From NCBI GenBank assembly GCA_001592805.2, contig CP051142.1, positions 868,001 to 932,000 on the forward strand: a stretch of DNA of 64,000 bases, in the 5' to 3' direction. This stretch comes from Peltaster fructicola (Eukaryota > Ascomycota > Dothideomycetes). The notes below the pieces were generated by a model. That model ran no database searches. It was not told the DNA's origin and saw nothing but the letters and a program-made list of their open reading frames with translations. The translations under genes were made by a program, and so were the position numbers. The stretch's first letter is position 1. Each line of letters starts with the position of its first letter. Below, one piece after another: positions 23,801 to 32,200 of the stretch.

Positions 23801-24327
23801 CTGGTCTGCCAGCGCAGGAGCTTCAGCAAGACTTGATCGATCTCAAGCCGGCTGTTGCCACTGCCATTACAGCCAAGCAGCTCGGTCTTGTCCAGCTCTG
23901 CTCTGCTGATGCTTCTCTTAACATCTTGCGACGAGAGTCGGACAGTCTCGCAGCACAAGATGGCTGGTCTCGAGTTGCTGCGAAGAAGAGCGCTCCCAAA
24001 ACTGTTCTTCAAGGGGCATCTAGTACTGGTATGAACAACCAGTTTGCTGTCCTGACGGGCAACAAGGTCACTTTTTCAGCCAAGAAACCAGCCGTCGTGA
24101 AACGTAGACCCGTGCAAGAGGAAGTTGTCGACGACTGGGAGTCTGCTGTGCGAGAAGAAGAAGAAAAGGCACAAACTGACAAAGAAAACGGTGAGGAGCA
24201 GCACCATGATGGTCGTTCGACAGTATCAGAAGCTTCGGCGGGTGATGTGGCCGTTCCGCCGCTGGCACAGACAACATCTACAAGCGAAGAGAACGTCACT
24301 GACGCACTTCATGAGACCAGCGTATAG
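20887..24327 (+). CDS. FAP1: NFX1/FAP1-type zinc-finger protein with RING and R3H domains
   Basis: This is a 1146-residue single-exon protein. ATG 20887 is the first Met in the frame; earlier codons lead back to a stop. The N-terminus is Arg/Gly-rich (RRGNRRHRGGHGRGG, GGSSRGRGSRPAK), suggesting RNA contact. A PHD/RING-type finger follows (YECPICTSEV, CHTCWTVFHLTCI, WRCPGCN). A long series of NF-X1 repeats then runs through the middle (CGQSC, CPHPCQLTCHAGPCPPC, CGEHTCPKPCHEGLC, CGNHICEELCHKGPCGSC and others), at least eight by eye. The C-terminal third has an R3H region (ERAFLHHLADDFGFDSES) and a second folded segment. Yeast Fap1 binds FKBP12 and confers rapamycin tolerance; animal NFX1 is a transcriptional and RNA regulator. 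Ubiquitin-ligase activity through the RING-like finger is possible but inferred. Confidence 0.9.
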   Translation: MEGVVATQQAPTASTASTPTDNHGARRGNRRHRGGHGRGGALSMRPASVAPSLSENPSSASETNRPPTARNGGSSRGRGSRPAKPRMVNGRQFGGQLTSETDASSLQADAAVFVPGQSETSSKSNRRQPQPRKRRASKSQAPDIATRTHEDIDNSQYECPICTSEVQRNSRVWSCHTCWTVFHLTCIKKWSSNQGSAAAESNGEQRQWRCPGCNLPKDTLPTTYTCWCEKEVDPRAPAGLPPHSCGQSCGRERVRKCPHPCQLTCHAGPCPPCTHMGPTQMCFCGKHETTKRCSETDYQSGWSCGELCGELMPCGEHTCPKPCHEGLCGACEVRIPAKCYCGQVEKDVICAERGDDTVSHRIYTSTSGETVAESWTGIFECGNICKRDFDCGMHQCQQPCHAQSEQVAHCPRSPDVVTYCPCGKTSLSELSAAPRTSCTDSIPSCQEPCGKMLACGHLCTEICHTGPCSACLRVVDIICRCGRTTSKTICHQGSEERPQCMRLCRVNLNCGRHACDERCCTGERKAIERQSQKRKQRPLGSAAPRPIDDGFEAEHICTRQCSRLLKCGNHICEELCHKGPCGSCREAIFDEIACHCGRTVLQPPLPCGTEPPPCRYQCERLKTCGHPQVPHNCHGNDAACPKCPYLMEKRCMCGKKSLKNQQCWLQDIRCGEICGKKLRCGSHFCRKPCHRPGDCEDSNGQQCRQPCGKEKKVCGHPDDRPCHAPFACEEDKPCQSKIFITCDCQAQKQEAKCGASKTSDGNNGKKLSCNEECARLERNRKLALALNIDRTAHVDGGDHIPYSAETLAFFAKHVKWAQTQEREFRVFATSDEEKRMRFKPMKQSERAFLHHLADDFGFDSESMDPEPHRHVMVWKTPRFVSAPNKTLAEALRIRMSQRAIVSSAPASDSESAKRAVQRSSSEPYNGYLITRPRFGLMIDELRSELHSALPASLGLSFDIEFLPSEEVVMKATGLPAQELQQDLIDLKPAVATAITAKQLGLVQLCSADASLNILRRESDSLAAQDGWSRVAAKKSAPKTVLQGASSTGMNNQFAVLTGNKVTFSAKKPAVVKRRPVQEEVVDDWESAVREEEEKAQTDKENGEEQHHDGRSTVSEASAGDVAVPPLAQTTSTSEENVTDALHETSV

Positions 24328-24394
24328 ATTCTAGGTCGTATCTAGGCATAGCTAAACTGTATGTACAGAACAACGAAACAGCACTTTAGCTGTA

Positions 24395-25066
24395 TCATGA
24401 GCTTGGCTCGAGGCCCCTGTCAGAGAAGCCCTTCTGCACATCCTTGTAGACCTGCTCAGGACTATTCTCGGCGCTGACCTTCAACACTCGGTCTTCCTTC
24501 TCAAACATGTCCACGACCGGCATGCTGGTGTCAATGAATGTCCTGAAGCGCTTCTTGATGCTCTCTTCGTTGTCGTCAGCACGACCACTGGTCTCACCAC
24601 GCTTTAGTAGTCTCTTGCGCATAACCTCCTCGGAGCAGTCGAAGAACAGTGTGAACTTGCTTGGCACCACAACCTCCTCGAACTTGAGTGCCTGGTCCAT
24701 CTTACGTGGAAATCCGTCGATCAGGAATTTCCTTGTACCAGACTCCTTGATCGTGGCGTTCATAGCGTTCTCCAAAAGTTGGATTGTAACCTCCATTGGC
24801 ACGATCTTGCCCTCCTTAATGTAGTCCTTGATCATGTCGCCGAACTCGCTGCCCTTACGGTCCTGCTCTTCCCGTAACAGGTCACCGGCAGAGAGGTGCT
24901 TGAACCCATAGTCTCGCACGAGGTTGGCACACTGAGTTCCTTTGCCAGCACCCGGACCGCCAAGAACGAAAAGGACTAATGCCTGTCCATCAGATGTGCC
25001 AGAGGAGAACAATGGCTTGGTACGCTTTGGGGCTTGCAGGGCTGGGTTGTCTTGTAGTGCAGGCAT
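24395..25066 (-). CDS. URA6: Uridylate kinase (UMP/CMP kinase)
   Basis: This adenylate-kinase-fold enzyme phosphorylates UMP (and likely CMP/dCMP) with ATP in pyrimidine nucleotide synthesis. The protein has 223 residues from ATG 25066. The P-loop GGPGAGKG lies at residues 36-43. The NMP-binding region (LSAGDLLREE), the FLIDGFPRK motif and the short LID (KRGETSGRADDNEESIKKRF) follow in order and are all intact. It resembles yeast Ura6 over its full length, with about 25 extra N-terminal residues. A separate 109-codon frame coding a small membrane protein ends 5 bp upstream of this ATG. Some filamentous fungi seem to have a longer Ura6 with a membrane-spanning leader, but I found no good splice donor joining the two frames here. 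Confidence 0.94.
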   Translation of the reverse strand: MPALQDNPALQAPKRTKPLFSSGTSDGQALVLFVLGGPGAGKGTQCANLVRDYGFKHLSAGDLLREEQDRKGSEFGDMIKDYIKEGKIVPMEVTIQLLENAMNATIKESGTRKFLIDGFPRKMDQALKFEEVVVPSKFTLFFDCSEEVMRKRLLKRGETSGRADDNEESIKKRFRTFIDTSMPVVDMFEKEDRVLKVSAENSPEQVYKDVQKGFSDRGLEPSS

Positions 25067-25071
25067 CTTAT

Positions 25072-25401
25072 CTATCTTCGCGAAAGTGTCTGATCGCTAG
25101 CAGTGCTTCGTGGCCACTGATCTCTTGAGGCTGGCGCTTTCTCAGGGATAGATGAACCTCTGCCTTGCCCCTCTCTGCTCTTGACCAGGAAGAAGAATGC
25201 TAGACTGCCGATGCAAAAGATGCCGACAATCGGGATGACGGGAAGTTGATCGTTTTTGGGCTTTCGAGGCGGTGGTCGAGGAGCTTGTTTGATCGCTTGC
25301 TCGGCAGCTCGTGTTGAATGCGTCAGTGCACGATATCTCAAGGCAGAGAGAATGCGGACGTGTCTAGCATTGACTGAAGGTTGATGAAGTATGGACGGCA
25401 T
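25072..25401 (-). CDS. Small single-pass membrane protein, possibly a mitochondrial leader-type N-terminus
   Basis: This is a 109-residue frame from ATG 25401. Residues 1-45 are basic, rich in Arg, Ser and Ala and nearly free of acidic residues, like a mitochondrial presequence. A Pro/Lys-rich linker (PRPPPRKPKNDQ) is followed by one hydrophobic span (VIPIVGIFCIGSLAFFFLV) and a charged tail. It ends 5 bp before the URA6 start, in another frame. It may be an independent small mitochondrial protein, a long upstream frame on the URA6 transcript, or the N-terminal part of a longer Ura6 isoform. No good GTRNGT donor is visible to support splicing. I do not recognise a defined family. Confidence 0.45.
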   Translation of the reverse strand: MPSILHQPSVNARHVRILSALRYRALTHSTRAAEQAIKQAPRPPPRKPKNDQLPVIPIVGIFCIGSLAFFFLVKSREGQGRGSSIPEKAPASRDQWPRSTASDQTLSRR

Positions 25402-25814
25402 GGCTGGGAGCTTGTTGATGAGAGCTTTGGCAGCTGGCGAGGTCTCGAAGCCCTGATTTGTGGGCGCCCATCAACGTCATGTATTCTCAATGGTGTCCAG
25501 CGCCTTTGCTCAGCATTGTCCTTTTCAAAGGCAAGAGAAGAGCAGGTATGATGCTTCAGTCACATATGCCTGGGAGACGTTAGTATCAGCTTCAGCGTAG
25601 TCATGCGAGTTGCGCGAAAGAAGAGCAGAATGACTCCAAGTATAAAAGTGAGTATGCTTCGAACGTCCTTTCATTCACCTTAGCAAGACATCTTCATTTC
25701 ACACCTTCATTTGGTGGACTCCTTCGCTTGTATGTCTCGCCAATTTGATTCGAGTAGTGTTCCCAGCGCTGTTACCCTCTTGAAGAGCATCCCTCCTAGC
25801 AAGTATGGCTAGTC
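25402..25814. other. Intergenic region with no gene seen
   Basis: This 413-bp stretch lies upstream of the small membrane-protein frame. A short ATG-led frame of 26 codons (from 25732) ends just before the decayed Thr-rich gene and could be a remnant of its first exon. No other signal is evident. Confidence 0.35.
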
Positions 25815-26826
25815 GTGTGCTTCGTCCGTGCCGACCTCATCCACGACCTCAAGTGGAGGCCACACAACGACACCCAGGACTGCTGTCACAAAGAGAAGCA
25901 CTGCAAGTCCGTTGGCAGTGATGACAATGCCAAGATATTCACGACGTCGACCTCTACCAAGACGCTACAGAGAACAGACACGTTCATCACAGCATCAACG
26001 GAGTACAACACCAAGACTATCTACACTGCGATCACTACCATCCACTACTCTACAGAGATATACACCGCAACAACCTATATCAGCACAACAATAGTGGTAA
26101 GTTGGCCTGCCCTCATTACGCTGCAATCGTATATCTCTTCGCTAGGATTCAGCCAGCGAAAGGTCATGCAGTTGCCTATGACGAGGCTCTGTTAGCTTGA
26201 GCAGCAGCTTAAAAGACATGTCTACATCCGTCACGGCCTGAACGACTTCTGGGACCTACGAAAAGCCCACCGTCTCCCCACCCATCTATCCGACACAAAC
26301 CCAATGCACTGCGTAAGATCGAGTCATTGCCGTGCCTGCTTGGACATTCACAGCGCCCACTTCTACTACTCTCACTACATCACCTCCATACACTACGACG
26401 ACAACTACTTCCGCGATCGTGATCACAAAGACGGTCAATGCAACCGCAGGACGTCTCATCGCTATAGCGACCACGACATCGGCTGTTGAGCCAACAGGTA
26501 CTGAGTACGCAGCATGTAGCCACCCAGCAAACGAACTGCAGCGCGCCAGTAACGCTCCTCGGATGGGTCTCGAGAACAGCTATGGCAATCAGTACACTAC
26601 TGATCCTTACCAGGGCTGTTCAGTGCTGCAACCTATGTGTTTCAGCTGGTATCGACTAAGGAGCGTTGGTTGAGGCTGCTATATCGTGAAGACGGTCAGC
26701 AGCACTCATGATGCGATGTGGGTTAGCTCAGACATCACAGTCGACCATCGGTCACCATTCTACGAGGGCGGTGCTGCCTACAGTGACTGTCATCGCTCCA
26801 CGTTCAGTGCGTACGGCTATTACTGA
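25815..26826 (+). pseudogene. Decayed or poorly resolved Thr-rich secreted-protein gene
   Basis: Several linked open segments look like parts of one fungal extracellular glycoprotein. The first (about 25815-26096) has Cys pairs (DCCHKEKHC) and a Thr-rich stretch (TIYTAITTIHYSTEIYTATTY), and ends at a plausible donor, GTAAGT at 26097. The second (about 26328-26670) has PTSTTLTTSPPYTTTTTTS, then GTEYAAC, YQGCSVL and MCFSWYR. It hits an in-frame TGA at 26671-26673, after which the same frame continues sensibly as GCYIVKTVSS to an HRSTFSAYGYY end at 26824-26826. The layout (Thr stalk plus a small Cys domain) is common in secreted fungal proteins. No signal peptide or convincing start was found, so a pseudogene is the best reading; an intact gene with missed introns remains possible. 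Confidence 0.35.
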
Positions 26827-27197
26827 TGCCACACGTCGCGGCTTCATGACCCGCAGCTCAAAGACATTCAGGCGGTTGAACATGACTGTCGGGCTCGATG
26901 TCGTCGACAGGCGAGAGCGTTGTCGAACAGGTTGTAAGTAGAGTACGATGCTTTCTGAATTGGCTCATTGTGTCATCGAACAATGCTGCAGGACAGTGGA
27001 TGTTGATTCATCAGTAATTAGTGAACGTCAAAGACTCTCATCACGCAGTATCGGAAGCCTACAAGCTCGTCTCAGCTCTGCCGAGCTGATGAAGGAGTGG
27101 AGCTACCATGTCGCGAATGATGCCACCGTCAAGGCTTCCTGCGGAGACAACAGCCGGCACTGGACAGAGCTACAGCGAGCTCTGAGGTCATTCACTC
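26827..27197. other. Left flank of the retrotransposon, no gene seen
   Basis: This 371-bp stretch lies between the decayed Thr-rich gene and the target-site duplication. The frame running through it has no recognisable domain. Confidence 0.4.
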
Positions 27198-27201
27198 TTA
27201 C
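27198..27201. repeat. Target-site duplication, left copy (TTAC)
   Basis: The 4-bp TTAC precedes the left LTR and is repeated at 34746-34749 after the right LTR. A 5-bp reading is possible if the LTR ends one base earlier, but the outer base then differs. Confidence 0.75.
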
Positions 27202-27299
27202 TGTTGAGGAAAGCACCTCGGTTGCCAAGCAACCAGTGCTACTACAAGTAGTTACCAGATAGACTCTCAAATTACATCATCTTTTCCACACCACAACAA
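27202..27299 (+). repeat. Left long terminal repeat, 98 bp
   Basis: It begins TGTTGAGG and ends CACAACAA, and is identical to the copy at 34648-34745. It contains a small perfect inverted repeat (GGTTGC, CAA, GCAACC at 27220-27234). At 98 bp it is very short for a coding-competent Ty3/gypsy element. Confidence 0.93.
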
Positions 27300-27444
27300 T
27301 TTGGTAGCTGAGAATCAACTCTCACCAGCGATTGCACCATCGCACCAGGACGTACGTCCACCAGCACTACTTCGTTGTACTGCACCAGACCACTGCGAAC
27401 ACGCCAATTCGCACCAGAACGATCCACCACGTCTACGACGCCCT

Positions 27445-29298
27445 ATGTCGCTGACGTCTGAACAAACCCTCCACCTCAGACAATTAGCAGCACTACTCCG
27501 AGTAGAAACTGCTACGGTACCGCCAACGATACGAGCACCTCTCACAGCTTTCGCCTCCTTGCACGAACGACTTGACGAGTTTCCCGACGATTGGGCAAAC
27601 GACGAACAAGCAAGAGCAAGAGCTATCGAACTGGGTACTCGTTACCTCAACCAGATCAACTCGCAACATCGGGAACTACGATCACCTTCTCGACAGCAGA
27701 ACCAGAACGACGACGAGCCCTCACCACCACGTCACCAGAGACGACGACGTACCACGCGTGACAACCTCGAAGCACTCAACAACCGTCGAGTGCGACAACC
27801 GAACTTGTCACCAGTCCGCACCATTGAGAGCGATCAAGGACAAGCAGGAACATCGTCTGGTGGTGGTTCTGGACACACTGAGAGCATACCTCGAGACACT
27901 CCTGCTAATCCGAACATGTCGGAACCACCAAATCCATTCAGTCGTGAGCAGATAGACGCATTGTCCGCACTTATTGCACAATCAGTCGCTGCCGCATTAC
28001 GCAGCAACGCAGCACGACCAAATCCTGCACCGAATGATCCACTCGACGTGGAACGAGACCAGTCAATGCGAGAACCCCTGGTTCCTTCCATCGACCGTCG
28101 TGCACCTTCATGGCGCGACGACGAAGTCGGATACTTCTGGCCTGACCATCCAGACTCAGAGGACACATTCACGAACAACAATGGACAGGTCATCATGCGA
28201 GACGTTCACCTCTTCATCGACCGTGTCAAAGACGCCACTGCTTGTCGAGGAGAACCATTCATGCGCGAAAGAATCCCTGCACTTCTTCGTGGTACCGCTG
28301 CACAATGGTACACCACAGCACTACCGTCGTTGGTCAAGGAAGGTTTGCGACATGCCTCTATTGACCAATGGTACACTACACTGCTCGAGCAATTCAAACG
28401 ACCACTCCTCGAGTCACTAGGTTCGCTACAACGTATGAGATACACGTTGACAGATGCTCGCGATCGAAAACCTATTGCAACCTATGTCTACACGATCGTG
28501 CGACACGCTCGCGACGCTGGCATGGACACTCCAGTACAACAACTGACTTACGCTTATCAAGGCATCGATGTTATGCTCCGAGACAGCGTCAGTCCGCCAC
28601 GAACTGGCACCTCCATAGCAGACTTCGTGAGAGAACTTGAGGAACGCCGTGAAAACTGGTCACAACTCGCCGATAGACAGCTCAGAACTAACGCCTACTA
28701 CTCGACAAAACGAGGTAATTATGCTCTTCCTTTCAGGCCTACTGGAGACCGTGCTGTGCCACCGTACAGGACCTACCCAGTGACCAGACCTCCAATGAAC
28801 TCCTCTGACAAGCCACAGTTTGCCGCAAGAACGTACCCTGCACTACAGAATCGACCAGCTCTGCCCGCGTCGCAAAATCGACTCGCTATTACACCAGCAG
28901 GAGAACCTGCTGCACGCCCTTACGTGAACGAGCGATACGACAGGCCTGGCTACAGACCAACCCTACGTCCATTCACGGCCAAAGTAAACTTCGTCGATGC
29001 ACAGCCAGCGGATGAGGACGAGGTGATGCAAGAGTACGATGAACAGGACTATGCTGAACAGGGCGAGGAGTACGAGGAACTTGGTTGCGAGAGTTTGGAA
29101 GGCGTCGAGACCAACGATGCAGTTCACGTCGATGCCCACTTCCTGAATACTGAGTCTACTGCTGTTACACCCAAGGATATGCATGAACCTGTGCGGAAGT
29201 ATGAGTGTCGTCACTGTCGAGCGAAGTTTGACACGAACAACCTCTTACACCGCCACCTACGCATCGAGCACAACGGTGGATCTTCAGCCCCAAAATAA
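27445..29298 (+). CDS. gag: Retrotransposon Gag with a C2H2 zinc finger
   Basis: The Gag-like protein has about 617 residues from the first ATG (27445); the frame is also open upstream. The N-terminal third is Arg/Gln/Pro-rich. The central part (YFWPDHPDSEDTF, RVKDATACRGEPFMRERIPALLRGTAAQWY, LEQFKRPLLESL) resembles the retrotransposon capsid fold. The C-terminus is acidic, then carries one finger of pattern C-x2-C-x12-H-x4-H (YECRHCRAKF to HLRIEH), a classic C2H2 finger rather than the usual CCHC knuckle. Its stop codon shares a base with the Pol start. The frame looks whole. Confidence 0.88.
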   Translation: MSLTSEQTLHLRQLAALLRVETATVPPTIRAPLTAFASLHERLDEFPDDWANDEQARARAIELGTRYLNQINSQHRELRSPSRQQNQNDDEPSPPRHQRRRRTTRDNLEALNNRRVRQPNLSPVRTIESDQGQAGTSSGGGSGHTESIPRDTPANPNMSEPPNPFSREQIDALSALIAQSVAAALRSNAARPNPAPNDPLDVERDQSMREPLVPSIDRRAPSWRDDEVGYFWPDHPDSEDTFTNNNGQVIMRDVHLFIDRVKDATACRGEPFMRERIPALLRGTAAQWYTTALPSLVKEGLRHASIDQWYTTLLEQFKRPLLESLGSLQRMRYTLTDARDRKPIATYVYTIVRHARDAGMDTPVQQLTYAYQGIDVMLRDSVSPPRTGTSIADFVRELEERRENWSQLADRQLRTNAYYSTKRGNYALPFRPTGDRAVPPYRTYPVTRPPMNSSDKPQFAARTYPALQNRPALPASQNRLAITPAGEPAARPYVNERYDRPGYRPTLRPFTAKVNFVDAQPADEDEVMQEYDEQDYAEQGEEYEELGCESLEGVETNDAVHVDAHFLNTESTAVTPKDMHEPVRKYECRHCRAKFDTNNLLHRHLRIEHNGGSSAPK

Positions 29299-32200
29299 TG
29301 GCTGCCAGATCCACAAAGCAAATGGATCCTCCGATAAACCATCCACGGTATCATTACGCAACGGTACATCTTTCGCTCAAGCATGACGCTCCACTACAAC
29401 CAGTATGCATCGATAGCGGAACCTCTACAACCTTGGTGGGCACGAACTTCTTAGAGCAGCAGGGAACATCCTTGGTGCACCTGGTACCAGCCTACCTCAA
29501 ATGGGTTCGAGGAGTCGGCGGTGCTACGTCCAGAGTCCTCGGAGCAATGACACTAAGCTTATACTTCCAGAATAATCTGACATCACACTGCTTTGCGCAC
29601 GTCGTCGAAAACCTCCGACCAAATCTACTCTTGGGAACGGACTGGCTGGTCACGACAAGCGCAACGCTCGACTTCCGAAGTTGTCAACTGGCCCTACCGC
29701 AGGGTGATGTGAGCATGTTCGTCGACAAACCGTTCGGTTCCAGAGCTCAGTCCGACATTCCGGTGCGAGCTAGAACTAGAACTGTACTTCAGCCAAACAA
29801 GATTACGGCGATTCCGATAGTCACTGGTCCAGATGTCCAGGGACTGCACCTATTTACGCCTACTCATCAACATTTACTGCATCAGATTCTAAACACAGAG
29901 AACAACACCATATACGCAGTGAATGAAAGCAATCTAACAACAGAAATACCTCAAGGTTTCCCCTTGGGACATCTCTCCACATCCTTTGACGGCTTGACAG
30001 CCACAGAAGCATATTCATGGCAAGACGCAAAGGCTGACAACATCTCGCCATCATGGAGCTACAACACCGAGCCAGTGGTGTATCAGGACACAAGCAATAA
30101 CCCCGAAGGACTACCTACACGTACAGGTCCCTTCGGCGCCACAATCTATGGTGATGATGACACTGCATTGCGAATCAGTGAACTTGTCGCATTGTTCCAA
30201 GACCTCTTTACAGACGACGGCAAGATTGCTACGATTCCAGAACAAGAATGGATGACAGTACCACTCGCCGGAGAGTGGAACACCGCAGACGCAAAGCTCG
30301 CTCACAAGGTGTATCCCATGGGTCCGAAGGACCGTGAACTTCTCGATGCTACTCACGACAAGCTACATCGTCAAGGCAGAATGGAGTGGACCAAGACACC
30401 TACACCCTTTGGCTTTCCCGTGTTCGTTGTTTGGCGGCTTGTTGATGGAGTACGCAAGGGCAGGGTAGTCGTAGACGTGAGAGGACTGAACAAGATCACA
30501 ATACCAGACTCCTATCCACTTCCACTACAGACAGACATCACCTCGGCCGTCGCCGGATGCTCCTACTTATCAACCGTCGACTGCACCAAGTTTTTCCACC
30601 AGCTGCCGGTCGCGAAGGAAGACCGACACAAGTTCACAGTGGTCACACATCGAGGACAGGAACAATACAATGTGGCACTTATGGGCTACAAAAATGCACC
30701 ACCTTACGCTCAACGCCAGATCGATAGACTGCTTCGAGAGTCTGGCATAGCTTTCGCGAAAGCTTTCATAGACGACATCATTGTGTTCAGCAAATCGTTG
30801 CAGGAACATCTTGGCCATCTACATTATCTCTTCTCTGTGCTACAGGACTACAAGATCACCTTGTCTGGCGACAAGTCCAATCTGGGATTCCCATCCTTGA
30901 ATTTGCTGGGACAAAGAGTGGACGCCTACGGTCTTCGTACCACCAGCGACAAGCTCGCAGCGATAAAGAACCTGTCATTTCCGTCAACTCTGAAGGATTT
31001 GGAGACTTACATCGGCATGACTGGTTGGCTACGGCATTATGTCCTACACTACGCTACTATTGTCGAACCACTACAGACCTACAAGACCAAGCGGTTGAAG
31101 TCTGCACCGCAAAGCAAGCAAGCCAGAACCCACTTCACGAATGCAGCCCGCATTGAAGCAACTCCCGAACTACTCGATGCTTTCAACGCGTTACAAGATG
31201 CATTTTCTGATCCAAAGACATTGGTACACTACGCTCGAGCTCGACCACTACACATCTTTACAGACAGTGCTAAACAAAGAGGATTTGGCGTTATAGTCGC
31301 ACATCTGTTAGGCGACCCTCAACCTCCTAAAGGTCTTACTGCGGACAACAAGTTACCGGCATCAACGAAGATACAACCCATCCTCTACCTCTCCAAGACA
31401 TTGTCTGGTGCAGAACGTCGGTACTGGCCGACTGAACTTGAGGTTGCGGCACTGGTATGGGCAATAAAGCGCGTCCGTTGGATGATCGAAGGATCCGAAC
31501 ACGTTACGACAATCTACACCGACCATGAAGCCATTGTCGGTCTGTCAAAGCAGACCTCTCTGAACTCTAGCGCAACAGACAAGCTCAATAACCGACTCAC
31601 TAGAGCTTCGCAATACATGTCGCAGTTCAATCTCAATGTCATCGTGGTACAAGGAAGGCTACATCTGTTCGCCGATGCTTTGTCGAGACTGCCAGCGAGG
31701 CAGACTACACCCGTTGACGATCATGACGACGTACTCGATGACCTAGTCTTCGCGCACTTGCTGACGACAGAGAACGGAACTTCTACTACGATCCTGGAGA
31801 TACAGCCCGATTTCAAGAAAGAATTACAGAAAGCATACGACAGCGATAAACACTTCAGCAGAATCAAGGCACGAGCGGAATCAATGGATGACAGCGAATC
31901 ACTAGGCTTTGCATGGCGCGACGGCTTGCTATGGAAAGACGGTCGTCTTTGCATTCCCAAAGCACTTGATGGGGACATCTTCGAGATTGCGCACGATCAA
32001 CAGTTTCATCCAGGCTTTCATCGCCTGTACGCCAGGATACGAGATCAGTACTATATTCGCAAGCTTGAAAAACGACTTAGACTCTATATCATGCATTGCG
32101 ATGAGTGCAAACAATTGCAAACTCGACGGCACAAACCCTTTGGCGATCTGCACCCAATACTCAGCCCAGCGATTCCATTTCACACGATCGCGATGGACTT

